A DNA stretch of 40,630 nucleotides from Clostridium sp. CAG:967 (GCA_000433095.1 HF991477.1:12331-52960), one strand, 5' to 3'; counted from the stretch's first letter, positions 15,370 to 23,650 are shown. The notes: a model not told the origin generated them from the letters alone. Translations and numbers: made by a program.

Positions 15370-15870
15370 ATGATATTAGCAAATTTATATAATAAAGTTT
15401 TAGGCTTCTTCCGTCAAACGGATTTAGAGCAGGAAGAAACAGCAAAAGATACAGCCTGCAACAGATTACGTGTAGTTTTAATGCAGGACAGAACAAACCT
15501 TACTCCTGAATTAATGGAACGTATGCGCAAAGAAATGGTAGAACTTCTTTCAAAATATGTTGAAATGGATAAAGAAGCGCTGGAACTAAACCTTGAACAA
15601 GACGGAGATCAGGTTGCTTTAATGCTTTCAATTCCTGTAATAAGAGCAAAAGATGAAGAAGAAATTAAGGCAGCTCTTGAAGCAGAAGAAAAAGAAAAAA
15701 CTTCAGAAAATGAAGAAGAAATAGAATCTGACGAAGAAGAAACAATAGAAGATGAAAAAGATTCTGATGAAGTCGAAATAATTGAAGACGAAGAAACCTC
15801 GAAAGAGATCGATAAAGAAAAAGAAATAACGGAATCAGAAGAAGATAAGGAAGATGAAAAAAAAGATTAA
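15370..15870 (+). CDS. minE: Cell-division topological specificity factor MinE with acidic tail
   Basis: The protein is 166 aa, whereas MinE is usually 80-110 aa. Residues 1-100 are a normal MinE: an N-terminal segment MILANLYNKVLGFFRQTD for membrane binding, TACNRLRVVLMQDRTNLTPE (the MinD-contact helix and strand), and a C-terminal dimerisation domain. The last roughly 65 residues are an almost pure Glu/Asp/Lys tail with EEEIESDEEETIEDE-type repeats, predicted to be disordered. GGAAAGGAG in the end of minD is the ribosome-binding site. A rho-independent terminator begins inside the final codons. Confidence 0.93.
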   Translation: MILANLYNKVLGFFRQTDLEQEETAKDTACNRLRVVLMQDRTNLTPELMERMRKEMVELLSKYVEMDKEALELNLEQDGDQVALMLSIPVIRAKDEEEIKAALEAEEKEKTSENEEEIESDEEETIEDEKDSDEVEIIEDEETSKEIDKEKEITESEEDKEDEKKD

Positions 15871-15890
15871 CCAAATGGTTAATCTTTTTT
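15859..15890 (+). terminator. Terminator of minCDE
   Basis: The arms AAAAAAGATTAACC and GGTTAATCTTTTTT enclose the loop AAAT. The T run follows the stem directly, and the minE stop codon lies inside the left arm. Confidence 0.9.
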
Positions 15891-15937
15891 TATCTTAACA
15901 GGGATTTACAAATCTATACATTTTTCAAATATCACTG

Positions 15938-15966
15938 TTGACAGTTGATTTTGTTTGTTTTACCAT
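15938..15966 (+). promoter_or_regulatory. Possible promoter of the ribosomal protein cluster
   Basis: TTGACA (15938-15943), 17 bases and TACCAT (15961-15966). The -35 is perfect and the -10 is weak. It leaves about 95 bases of untranslated leader before rpsJ. Confidence 0.4.
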
Positions 15967-16066
15967 TGATATGCTTGGAATAAAGTATTTACTAATATCC
16001 GAAATATTTGTAGAATAGCACTTCCGGGCAGTGTAATACATAAATTAAAAAGAAAAAGGAATGCAA

Positions 16067-16384
16067 ATGGCAAGCACAAAAAGACAAAGAATCAGAGTTT
16101 GTTTAAAAGCATACGATCATAAATTGATTGACGTATCTTCAGACAAAATCGTAGAAACAGCAAAAAGAACAGACGCTAAAGTAGCTGGTCCTATTCCTTT
16201 ACCTACAAAAAGACGTATATATTGCGTATTACGTTCTCCTCACGTAGACAAAAAATCTCGTGAACACTTTGAAATGAGAACTCACAAACGTATTATTGAT
16301 ATATACGAACCAACTCAACAAACAGTTGAAGAATTAGGCAGATTAGATCTACCGGCTGGCGTAGATATTGAAGTAAAACTATAA
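16067..16384 (+). CDS. rpsJ: 30S ribosomal protein S10
   Basis: The protein is 105 aa from the second ATG, which AAGGA precedes at proper spacing; an ATG six bases upstream overlaps the ribosome-binding site. GPIPLPTKRRIYCVLRSPHV and SREHFEMRTHKRIIDIYEPT are the S10 core. S10 also acts as NusE in antitermination. It heads the cluster as in E. coli, whereas cyanobacteria usually keep rpsJ with tuf. The next gene is 218 bases away, with a structured RNA between. Confidence 0.96.
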   Translation: MASTKRQRIRVCLKAYDHKLIDVSSDKIVETAKRTDAKVAGPIPLPTKRRIYCVLRSPHVDKKSREHFEMRTHKRIIDIYEPTQQTVEELGRLDLPAGVDIEVKL

Positions 16385-16428
16385 TTTTACTTTTTGAAAA
16401 CTAAATAAGCATTATGCATGTAATGTGA

Positions 16429-16595
16429 ACTGCGACCGGTTGGGGTTAGAAATCCCCGAACGGAACAGCCGAAAGGCTGTAGAGGTGGAAGTCCTCAAAA
16501 TAGGTAAATGAAGCAAGACGTAGCGCTCGCAAGAGAAAATGCAAACCGGAAAAGGGACGGATTTGTGTCCGTACCAAGTATGGCGAGCAAGAAAG
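16429..16595 (+). ncRNA. Structured RNA element between rpsJ and rplC (HEARO/omega-RNA-like?)
   Basis: The spacer is visibly richer in G/C than its surroundings and folds into a closed multi-helix junction. CCGGTT (16436-16441) pairs with AACCGG (16544-16549). Inside are GGGG/CCCC (16442-16457), CAGCC-GAAA-GGCTG (16466-16479), GAGG/CCTC (16482-16496) and CTC-GCAA-GAG (16526-16535), two of them GNRA tetraloops. ACGGA/TCCGT (16557-16572) follows. A GTGA immediately precedes the element. General layout and motifs such as GAACGGAACAG and GGTGGAAGTCC recall HEARO RNAs (the omega RNAs of IscB), judged from memory, but no IscB gene is present. A group II intron fragment or an autoregulatory leader for rplC are alternatives. 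The structure is well supported; the family name is not. Confidence 0.5.
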
Positions 16596-16602
16596 GTAGA
16601 AT

Positions 16603-17241
16603 ATGACACTAGGTGTAATAGGTAAAAAATTGGGAATGACTCAAATCTTTGATGAACAAGGATTAGCTATACCCGTAACTGTAATCAAAGTAGATCCGAT
16701 TGTTGTTACTCAGGTAAAAACTGTTGAAAAAGACGGTTATAACGCAATTCAAGTAGGTACAATCGCAGCTAAAGAAAAACACTTAACTAAAGCTGAAATC
16801 GGTCACTTTAAGAAAAATAACTTGGAAAATTTCAGACACCTTCAAGAATTCAGAATTGACAACCCGCAAGACTATAAAGTAGGCGACAAAATCGAATTAT
16901 CAGTTCTAGATAACGTAGAAAAAGTTGACGTTTGCGGAAAATCAATCGGTAAAGGTTTCCAAGGTACCGTAAAAAGATGGAACTTCTCAAGAGGACCTAT
17001 GGGTCACGGTTCTAAAAACCACAGAGAACCCGGTTCAATCGGTGCAGGTACAACTCCAAGCCGTGTTATCAAAGGCAAAAGAATGGCTGGTAACATGGGT
17101 AACGAAAGAGTTACTATTACTAAATTGAAATTAGTTAAAGTTGATGCAGCTAACAGCTTAGTATTAGTAAAAGGTTCAGTACCTGGATGCGAAGGCAGAT
17201 TGGTAACAATCGTTCCAACAAGAACTAAATGGAATGGCTAA
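16603..17241 (+). CDS. rplC: 50S ribosomal protein L3
   Basis: The protein is 212 aa. It starts TLGVIGKKLGMTQIFDEQG and includes KGFQGTVKRWNFSRGPMGHG, GSIGAGTTPSRVIKGKRMAG and GNERVTI, the loop reaching the peptidyl-transferase centre. AAAGG precedes the ATG, right after the folded RNA element. L3 is an early assembly protein of the 50S subunit. Confidence 0.97.
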   Translation: MTLGVIGKKLGMTQIFDEQGLAIPVTVIKVDPIVVTQVKTVEKDGYNAIQVGTIAAKEKHLTKAEIGHFKKNNLENFRHLQEFRIDNPQDYKVGDKIELSVLDNVEKVDVCGKSIGKGFQGTVKRWNFSRGPMGHGSKNHREPGSIGAGTTPSRVIKGKRMAGNMGNERVTITKLKLVKVDAANSLVLVKGSVPGCEGRLVTIVPTRTKWNG

Positions 17242-17322
17242 TCCTTAACAGCCCTGACTTGCCATATAAAACCGATGAAGGAAAGGGGTAAGCAGTAAAA
17301 GACAAGATAAAGGAAAAACAAA

Positions 17323-17949
17323 ATGTCAAAAGAAATATTAAATACAAATGGAGAAAAATTAGGCGAAATTACATTGAATGAGAATGTTTTCGGTGTAGAA
17401 CCTAATTTACACGTAATGCACTTAGCATTAAGAAGACAACTGAACAATGCCCGCCAAGGTTCAGCTTGTGCTAAAACAAGAGCAGAAGTTTCAGGAGGCG
17501 GTAAAAAACCTTGGAAACAAAAAGGTACAGGCAGAGCAAGAGCAGGTTCTTTACGTTCACCGTTATTTGCAGGCGGCGGCGTTATCTTCGGACCAAAACC
17601 AAGAAGCTATGCTTTCAATATGCCTCAAAAAGCAAGACAATTAGCTATTAAATCAGCATTGTCTGCAAGAAGCGAACAAATGATTGTAGTTAAAGACTTC
17701 TCTACAATCACAGAACCAAAAACCAAATTAATGGTTAGTGCATTAAAATCATTAAACGTTTCAGGTAAAACTTTAATCGTTGCTGATGTAAAAGCTGCTG
17801 AAAATAAATATTTAGAATTAGCAGCAAGAAACATCCCGAGCGTAAAAATTATTTTACCTTCAAACCTTAATGTAAAAGATTTATTAGAAGCTGATTCTGT
17901 TGTAATTACTGAATCTGCTGTTAACGATATAACAGAAAGGCTGCAATAA
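17323..17949 (+). CDS. rplD: 50S ribosomal protein L4
   Basis: The protein is 208 aa. ALRRQLNNARQGSACAKTRA and GGGKKPWKQKGTGRARAGSL form the extended loop that lines the exit tunnel, followed by SPLFAGGGVIFGPKPRSY. ATAAAGGAAA is the ribosome-binding site. In E. coli L4 also autoregulates the S10 operon; the 81-base spacer before this gene shows no obvious mimic. The stop shares one base with the rplW start. Confidence 0.97.
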   Translation: MSKEILNTNGEKLGEITLNENVFGVEPNLHVMHLALRRQLNNARQGSACAKTRAEVSGGGKKPWKQKGTGRARAGSLRSPLFAGGGVIFGPKPRSYAFNMPQKARQLAIKSALSARSEQMIVVKDFSTITEPKTKLMVSALKSLNVSGKTLIVADVKAAENKYLELAARNIPSVKIILPSNLNVKDLLEADSVVITESAVNDITERLQ

Positions 17950-18257
17950 TGAGTAAAGCAAGAACAAATACAGAAAAGCTGTTTGATATTATTAAAAAAC
18001 CTATCATTACTGAAAAATCAGTAGGTGCAACATCACTTGGACAATACACATTTGAAGTATCAAAAGATGCTACTAAAATTGAAATTGCCCAGGCAATTGA
18101 ATTAGCTTTTCCTGGAAGAAAAGTAACAAAAGTAAGAACAGTTTATATGCCATCTCACGAAAAAAGAATGGGATATAAATTCGGAAGAACAGATTCTTCT
18201 AAAAAAGCCATCGTAACAATCGAAGGCGATCCTATTGAAGAATTAGTAGCTGTTTAA
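17949..18257 (+). CDS. rplW: 50S ribosomal protein L23
   Basis: The protein is 102 aa with KLFDIIKKPIITEKSVGATS at the N-terminus and the FPGRKVTKVRTVYMPSHEKRMGYKFGR loop. L23 sits at the tunnel exit and docks trigger factor and SRP. Its ATG overlaps the rplD stop by one base, the only tight junction in the cluster. Confidence 0.96.
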   Translation: MSKARTNTEKLFDIIKKPIITEKSVGATSLGQYTFEVSKDATKIEIAQAIELAFPGRKVTKVRTVYMPSHEKRMGYKFGRTDSSKKAIVTIEGDPIEELVAV

Positions 18258-18326
18258 TAACAGCAAAACAGGGTGTAAGGCATATATCCTGTAAAAGATA
18301 CAAAGCCAATTAAAGGAGAAAATAAA

Positions 18327-19154
18327 ATGGCAATCAGAAAATTAAACCCTACATCTCCAGGCCAAAGAGGGATGACAAAAAGTGATTATCAAGAAATCAC
18401 TTGCACAACTCCTGAAAAATCATTGTTAAAATCATTGAAAAAAACAGCAGGAAGAAATAATACAGGTAGAATTACATGTCGTCACAAAGGCGGCGGTGTA
18501 AAAAGAACTTACCGTATCATAGATTTTAAACGTGAAAAATTCGGCGTACCGGCAACTGTAAAAACTATCGAATACGATCCGAACAGAAACGTTAGAATTT
18601 CATTAGTTTTCTACGCTGACGGTGAAAAAAGATATATCTTAACACCTGAAGGTTTAAACGTAGGCGACGTAATTGTAAGCGGACCTGAAGCACCTGTTCA
18701 GACAGGTAATGCGCTTCCGCTTGAATTAATTCCGTTAGGTACAATCGTTCACAATATTGAACTTACACCTGGTCGTGGCGGCGTTATGGTAAGATCTGCT
18801 GGTAATGCAGCTCAAGTAATGGCTAAAGAAGGTAACTATGTAACAATCAAACTTCCATCATCAGAAATGAGAATGGTAAGAAAAGAATGTATGGCTACTA
18901 TCGGTACTTTAGGTAATGCAGAATTCAAAAACTTATCTATCGGTAAAGCAGGCAGAAAACGTTACATGGGTATCAGACCGACTGTACGTGGTGTTACAAT
19001 GAACCCTTGCGATCACCCTCACGGTGGTGGTGAAGGCAAAACAGGTCCGGGCGGACACCCGAAAACACCTTGGGGTAAACCGGCTCTTGGCTATAAAACA
19101 CGTAAAAAAGGTAAAGCTTCTGACAAATTAATCGTTAGAAGAAGAAAAAAATAA
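18327..19154 (+). CDS. rplB: 50S ribosomal protein L2
   Basis: The protein is 275 aa, normal length. It contains GRITCRHKGGGVKRTYRIID, the OB-like and SH3-like domains, and the signature MNPCDHPHGGGEGKTGPGGH, whose His lies close to the peptidyl-transferase centre. AAAGGAG precedes the ATG. Confidence 0.98.
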   Translation: MAIRKLNPTSPGQRGMTKSDYQEITCTTPEKSLLKSLKKTAGRNNTGRITCRHKGGGVKRTYRIIDFKREKFGVPATVKTIEYDPNRNVRISLVFYADGEKRYILTPEGLNVGDVIVSGPEAPVQTGNALPLELIPLGTIVHNIELTPGRGGVMVRSAGNAAQVMAKEGNYVTIKLPSSEMRMVRKECMATIGTLGNAEFKNLSIGKAGRKRYMGIRPTVRGVTMNPCDHPHGGGEGKTGPGGHPKTPWGKPALGYKTRKKGKASDKLIVRRRKK

Positions 19155-19224
19155 GAAATAACAATATATAGGTAATGGGGCTTTATGCCCCGTAAGCCTT
19201 AGAACCAATAAGGAGAATAAATTA

Positions 19225-19506
19225 ATGGCACGTTCATTAAAAAAAGGTCCATACGTAGAAGAAGCTCTACAAAATAAAATTGCAAAAATGAATGCAAACT
19301 CTGAACATAAAGTTATTAAAACTTGGTCAAGAGCATCAATGATTGTACCTGATATGTTAGGACATACAATCGCCGTTCACAACGGAAAAACTCATGTACC
19401 TGTTTATGTAACCGAACAAATGATTGGACACAAATTAGGTGAGTTTGCACCAACAAGATTATACAAAGGACACGCAGGTTCTGATAAGACTGCTAAAAGA
19501 AAGTAA
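19225..19506 (+). CDS. rpsS: 30S ribosomal protein S19
   Basis: The protein is 93 aa. MARSLKKGPYVEEAL, TWSRASMIVPDMLGHTIAVHNGK and GHKLGEFAPTRLYKGHAG are typical. S19 binds 16S rRNA in the head with S13. AAGGAG precedes the ATG. Confidence 0.97.
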   Translation: MARSLKKGPYVEEALQNKIAKMNANSEHKVIKTWSRASMIVPDMLGHTIAVHNGKTHVPVYVTEQMIGHKLGEFAPTRLYKGHAGSDKTAKRK

Positions 19507-19537
19507 GTGCTAAGCACGAAATAGAAGGAAAAAAACA

Positions 19538-19879
19538 ATGGAAGCTAAATCAAGACAAACTGATATTAAAATGACAGCAAGAAAACTTCGCAGAGTAATT
19601 AACGAAGTAAGAGGAAAATCTGTCGTTGAAGCTCAAGACATGTTACGTTTTATGCCTTATTTTGCAGCAAGAGTAGTTGAAAAGAACTTGAAAGCTGCTG
19701 TTGCAAATGCGCAAGAAAAATATGGTGTAAGTGCTGAAAGTTTAAAGGTTTCTGAAATCTTTGCTGATGAAAGCGTTACATACAAAAGAGCAAGAACAAG
19801 AGCGCAAGGTCGTATGTATTCAAGACTAAAACGCACTTCTCATTTAACATTAAAAGTTAGTGATATCACTAAAAAGTAG
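19538..19879 (+). CDS. rplV: 50S ribosomal protein L22
   Basis: The protein is 113 aa. MTARKLRRVINEVRGKSVVEA, then a long beta-hairpin whose tip (TYKRARTRAQGRMYSRLKRTSH) lines the exit tunnel. AGAAGGAAAA is the ribosome-binding site. Macrolide-resistance changes in other bacteria map to the hairpin, which looks normal here. Confidence 0.96.
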   Translation: MEAKSRQTDIKMTARKLRRVINEVRGKSVVEAQDMLRFMPYFAARVVEKNLKAAVANAQEKYGVSAESLKVSEIFADESVTYKRARTRAQGRMYSRLKRTSHLTLKVSDITKK

Positions 19880-19903
19880 TAGTAATAACAAAAGGTAAAT
19901 AAA

Positions 19904-20632
19904 ATGGGACAAAAAACACATCCAACAGGATTTAGAATAGGTATAATTCAACCTTGGGTAAGCACATGGTTTGCTAAGGTTAAGGATTACGGCCAATTCG
20001 TTGCAGAAGATGCAAAAATCAGAAAATTTATTAAGAAAAAACTTTATACAGCAGGTATTTCTAAAATTTTAATCGCAAGAAAAGCTCAAAATACAACCGT
20101 AACAGTTGTAACAGCTAAACCTGGTATAGTTGTTGGCAGAGGCGGTCAAGGTATTGATGATCTTAAAAAAGAAGTTTCTAAATACATTGGCAAACCAATT
20201 ATCATCAACGTTGTAGAAGTAGCAAGAATTGATGCAGATGCTCAACTTGTTGCAGAAGCAATCGCTCAACAATTAGAAAAACGTGTAGCTTTCAGACGTG
20301 CAATGAAACAAGCAATGCAACGTACAATGAGAGCCGGCGCTCAAGGTATTAAAGTTATGGTATCAGGCCGTTTAGGCGGTGCTGAAATCGCACGTTCAGA
20401 ATGGGCAAAAGAAGGAAGAATTCCTCTTCAAACACTTAGAGCTGACGTTGATTACGGTTTCACAGAAGCTGATACTATTATGGGTAAAATCGGTGTTAAA
20501 GTTTGGATTTTCAAAGGCAACTTAATGCCCGGCGAAAAAGCAGACCAAAACATTAAAGCTAAAAGCGGTAAAGAAGGTTCTGATAAAGGCGCAAGACGTC
20601 CAAAACGCAGAGCTGTAGAAACTGCTGAATAA
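19904..20632 (+). CDS. rpsC: 30S ribosomal protein S3
   Basis: The protein is 242 aa. MGQKTHPTGFRIGI starts the chain; the KH domain has KPGIVVGRGGQGIDDL, and the C-terminal domain has GIKVMVSGRLGGAEIARSEW and GRIPLQTLRADVDYG. S3 is part of the mRNA-entry helicase site. The tail is Lys/Arg-rich. Confidence 0.97.
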   Translation: MGQKTHPTGFRIGIIQPWVSTWFAKVKDYGQFVAEDAKIRKFIKKKLYTAGISKILIARKAQNTTVTVVTAKPGIVVGRGGQGIDDLKKEVSKYIGKPIIINVVEVARIDADAQLVAEAIAQQLEKRVAFRRAMKQAMQRTMRAGAQGIKVMVSGRLGGAEIARSEWAKEGRIPLQTLRADVDYGFTEADTIMGKIGVKVWIFKGNLMPGEKADQNIKAKSGKEGSDKGARRPKRRAVETAE

Positions 20633-20674
20633 CCAGTAAGAAAATAAAAGTAAAAAATAACAGGAGCAAATAAA

Positions 20675-21094
20675 ATGTTACAGCCTAAAAAAACAAAATA
20701 CCGCAAAATGATGAAAGGCAGAATGAAAGGCACAGAAACCAGAGGAACTAAATTGGAATTTGGCGGATATGCACTTCAAGCCCAAGAACCCGGCTGGATT
20801 ACCAGCAGACAAATCGAGGCAGCACGTCGTGCAATGACTCGTGAAATCAAACGTGGCGGTAACGTTTGGATAAAAATATTCCCGGATAAACCAATTACGG
20901 CAAAACCCGCTGAAACTCGTATGGGTTCAGGTAAAGGTAACTTGGAATATTGGGTAGCAGTAGTTAAACCAAACAGAATTCTTTTTGAACTTGACTATTT
21001 CGACAGAAATGTTGCAGTTCACGCATTAGAATTAGCTGCTCAAAAACTACCTATCAAAGTTAAAGTAGTAGAAAAAAGCAAGTTAGAAGCGTAA
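20675..21094 (+). CDS. rplP: 50S ribosomal protein L16
   Basis: The protein is 139 aa. It shows MLQPKKTKYRKMMKGRMKGT, GGYALQAQEPGWITSRQIEA and IFPDKPITAKPAETRMGSGK with GNLEYWVAVVKP. L16 places the A-site tRNA and is needed late in 50S assembly. AGGAGC lies nine bases before the ATG. Confidence 0.97.
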   Translation: MLQPKKTKYRKMMKGRMKGTETRGTKLEFGGYALQAQEPGWITSRQIEAARRAMTREIKRGGNVWIKIFPDKPITAKPAETRMGSGKGNLEYWVAVVKPNRILFELDYFDRNVAVHALELAAQKLPIKVKVVEKSKLEA

Positions 21095-21148
21095 GCTTAT
21101 AGCTTATCCCGCAAGGGATTTCATAAAATATAGAAGGAAACTAATAAA

Positions 21149-21337
21149 ATGAAACTAAATGAAATGCGAGAAAAATCAGTAGATGAGCTACAAAATGCTA
21201 TCGTTGATTGGAAAAAAGATTTGTTTAACTACAAACTTCAACTTTCAACTCACAAATTAGAAAACACAGCGTTGATTTCTAAAACAAAAAGACAAATAGC
21301 TCAAGCTAAAACAGTAATAAAAGAAAAAGAAGCTTAG
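21149..21337 (+). CDS. rpmC: 50S ribosomal protein L29
   Basis: The protein is 62 aa, all helical: MKLNEMREKSVDELQNAIVD, DLFNYKLQLSTHKLENTALI. It sits beside L23 at the tunnel exit. AGAAGGAAAC precedes the ATG. Confidence 0.95.
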   Translation: MKLNEMREKSVDELQNAIVDWKKDLFNYKLQLSTHKLENTALISKTKRQIAQAKTVIKEKEA

Positions 21338-21399
21338 TTGCTTCACCTACAAATTAGACTTTGCATAACCTGCAAGACTAAAAACCAAGGAGAAAATAA

Positions 21400-21645
21400 A
21401 TGCCTAAAAAAGAAAAACAAGGAATCGTAATCAGCAACAAAATGGACAAAACAATTGTTGTAAAAGTTGCAGACTATGAACCACACCCGAAATACAAAAA
21501 GATTATTGAATCTAATAAAAACTACAAAGCACACGATGAAAATAACGTTTGTAATGAAGGCGATATCGTAAGAATTATCGAATCAAGACCTATTTCAGGC
21601 GACAAACGCTGGACATTAGCAGAAGTAGTAGAAAAAGCTAGATAG
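21400..21645 (+). CDS. rpsQ: 30S ribosomal protein S17
   Basis: The protein is 81 aa with an OB fold: QGIVISNKMDKTIVVKVADY, HPKYKKIIESNKNYKAHDEN, GDIVRIIESRPISGDKRWTL. It binds 16S rRNA early in assembly. CCAAGGAGAAA precedes the ATG. Confidence 0.96.
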   Translation: MPKKEKQGIVISNKMDKTIVVKVADYEPHPKYKKIIESNKNYKAHDENNVCNEGDIVRIIESRPISGDKRWTLAEVVEKAR

Positions 21646-21730
21646 TAAAATAGCTTTATGGTCAACATTGCCACAGAGTAATGAGAGGACCGAAACTGTA
21701 AAACATTCTTTAATATAAAGGAAAAGAAAA

Positions 21731-22099
21731 ATGATACAACAAGAAACAAGACTAGAAGTAGCAGATAATACAGGCGCAAAAGAACTTTTATGCATTCGTG
21801 TAATGGGAAGTTCAAATAAAAAATTTGCTGCAGTAGGCGATGAAATCGTTGCAGCAGTAAAAGATGCTAACCCTAATATGCCTGTAAAAAAATCTGAAGT
21901 TGTTAGAGCTGTTGTTGTAAGAACTAAAGCTGATATCAAACGTAATGACGGTTCTGTTATCAGATTTGACGAAAACGCAGCAGTAATCATCAACAAAGAT
22001 GGCAACCCTCGTGGAACACGTGTTTTCGGACCTGTAGCTCGTGAATTAAGAGATAAAGGTTATATGAAAATCGTTTCTTTAGCACCTGAAGTAATCTAG
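21731..22099 (+). CDS. rplN: 50S ribosomal protein L14
   Basis: The protein is 122 aa. MIQQETRLEVADNTGAKELL, VAAVKDANPNMPVKKSEVVR and GTRVFGPVARELRDKGYMKI are diagnostic. L14 contributes to an intersubunit bridge and to binding of the silencing factor RsfS. AAAGGAAAAG precedes the ATG. Confidence 0.97.
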   Translation: MIQQETRLEVADNTGAKELLCIRVMGSSNKKFAAVGDEIVAAVKDANPNMPVKKSEVVRAVVVRTKADIKRNDGSVIRFDENAAVIINKDGNPRGTRVFGPVARELRDKGYMKIVSLAPEVI

Positions 22100-22186
22100 T
22101 GCTGGCGAAAATAAGTTAAATAACCCAATTACATAAAATTACGCTCGATAGCATATATCGAATACGTAAAAAAATGGAGAAAAACA

Positions 22187-22531
22187 ATGACAGATAAAAA
22201 GAAAAAATTGCATGTGAAAAATACTGACAGAGTAATGATTATCGCAGGCAAAGATAAAGGAAAAGAAGGCAATATCAAAAAAGTAAATATTGCTGAAGGA
22301 ACTGTTACAGTTGAAGGTTTAAATATGGTTACCAAAGCTCAAAAACCTCAACCTATGGCAGGCATTCAAGGCGGCCTTATAAAAATTGAAGCTCCTTTAG
22401 ATGCTTCAAAAGTTATGGTTGTATGCCCTGCATGCGAAAAACCGACAAGGATCAAACATGAAGTCGTAGACGGTAAAAAAGTTCGTGTTTGTAAAAAATG
22501 TGGTGAACAATTAGATGCAAAAAAATTATAA
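22187..22531 (+). CDS. rplX: 50S ribosomal protein L24, zinc-ribbon form
   Basis: The protein is 114 aa. The KOW motif is in VMIIAGKDKGKEGNIKKVN. The C-terminal part has VCPACEKPTRIKHEV and VRVCKKCGEQL, two CxxC pairs that could bind zinc. Many bacterial L24 proteins have lost these cysteines. L24 starts 50S assembly. Confidence 0.95.
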   Translation: MTDKKKKLHVKNTDRVMIIAGKDKGKEGNIKKVNIAEGTVTVEGLNMVTKAQKPQPMAGIQGGLIKIEAPLDASKVMVVCPACEKPTRIKHEVVDGKKVRVCKKCGEQLDAKKL

Positions 22532-22590
22532 TGCAAATCATATGTTTGTAGTATAATGTTATTGTATCGTAGGATTAAGGAAATACGAAA

Positions 22591-23151
22591 ATGACAACAA
22601 AAACTAAAAGTTTAAAAGCTAAATATCAAGAAGAAATCATTTCAGCAATGAAAGAAAAATTTGGTTATAAAAATATTAACCAGGTTCCTAAACTTCACAA
22701 AATCGTTTTAAATATGGGCGTAGGTGAAGCTTCTCACAACTCTAAAATTGCAGAAGTAATTGAAGGTCAACTAACAAAAATTGCAGGTCAAAAATGCGTT
22801 GTTACTAAAGCTAAAAAATCAATTGCATCTTACAAATTAAGAGAAGGTATGCCTGTAGGTGCAATGGTTACATTGCGTGGCGAAAGAATGTATGATTTCT
22901 TACAAAAACTTATTTGTGTAGTTCTTCCTCGTATTCGTGACTTCAGAGGCATAAGTGCTAAAAGTTTCGACGGACGTGGCAACTATACATTAGGATTGAA
23001 AGAACAAGCTTTATTCCCTGAAATCACTTATGAAGAAGTTGATTTGGTTAAAGGTATGAACGTTTCTATAATTACTACAGCTGAAACTGATGATGAAGCT
23101 AGAGAATTATTAAGATTATTAGGAATGCCTTTTAAAGGAATGAACAAATAG
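22591..23151 (+). CDS. rplE: 50S ribosomal protein L5
   Basis: The protein is 186 aa. NINQVPKLHKIVLNMGVGEA, KCVVTKAKKSIASYKLREGM and LPRIRDFRGISAKSFDGRGN with YTLGLKEQ identify L5, which contacts 5S rRNA and the P-site tRNA. TAAGGAAATA precedes the ATG. Confidence 0.97.
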   Translation: MTTKTKSLKAKYQEEIISAMKEKFGYKNINQVPKLHKIVLNMGVGEASHNSKIAEVIEGQLTKIAGQKCVVTKAKKSIASYKLREGMPVGAMVTLRGERMYDFLQKLICVVLPRIRDFRGISAKSFDGRGNYTLGLKEQALFPEITYEEVDLVKGMNVSIITTAETDDEARELLRLLGMPFKGMNK

Positions 23152-23249
23152 GGAGCGTAGCCGTTCCACCAGACAATCCGGCTTTGCATGAACTTGTGAG
23201 GCTGCGATATTAAAAGATAATCAATAACAAAACAACAAAGGAGAAATTC

Positions 23250-23456
23250 ATGGCTAAGAAAGCGATGATAGATAAAGAACTAAAAAGAGCAAAATTAGCT
23301 GCAGCAGGTAAATACCCTACTGTTAGATTACATAACAGATGCAGCATTTGCGGAAGACCTCACGGTTTCCACAGAGATTTCGGTCTTTGCAGAATTTGTC
23401 TAAGAAAAATGGCTCACCAAGGTTTATTACCCGGCGTTACAAAAGCAAGCTGGTAG
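23250..23456 (+). CDS. rpsN: 30S ribosomal protein S14, zinc-binding type
   Basis: The protein is 68 aa. NRCSICGRPHGFHRDFGLCR and ICLRKMAHQGLLPGVTKASW give the CxxC...CxxC zinc site of type-Z S14. The N-terminus is slightly longer than the usual 61-aa form. CAAAGGAGAAA precedes the ATG. Cyanobacterial clusters normally lack rpsN here, so its position between rplE and rpsH follows the general bacterial order. Confidence 0.96.
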   Translation: MAKKAMIDKELKRAKLAAAGKYPTVRLHNRCSICGRPHGFHRDFGLCRICLRKMAHQGLLPGVTKASW

Positions 23457-23595
23457 TAACCGAGCAACCAAAAGCATTAAGTAAGGCATAAAGAAATATA
23501 AATAGAATTTATAAACTTTATTGACTTGCTAAACTGCTAAAAACCTGTCAAGGTGAATTCAATTCAAACCGGACAAAAAATTTAGTAAGTAGTCA

Positions 23596-23628
23596 GTCAA
23601 AGCGTGCAAGTAATATTGCACCTTTGAC
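23596..23628 (+). promoter_or_regulatory. Long hairpin in the rpsH leader
   Basis: GTCAAAG pairs with CTTTGAC and, after one bulged C, GTGCAA pairs with TTGCAC around the loop GTAATA: 13 base pairs, ending 22 bases before the rpsH ATG. No T run follows, so it is not a terminator. It lies in a 194-base spacer after rpsN that holds no gene. A TTGACT upstream (about 23522) might mark an internal promoter. A role in feedback control by S8 is possible but not shown. Confidence 0.5.
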
Positions 23629-23650
23629 ACAAGTTAAAAAGGAAAATCAA

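Noticed and set aside
16429..16602. Group II intron at the rpsJ-rplC junction
   Set aside because: The expected GUGYG 5' end and the domain V hairpin are not present and there is no reverse transcriptase; kept only as an alternative name for the RNA element.
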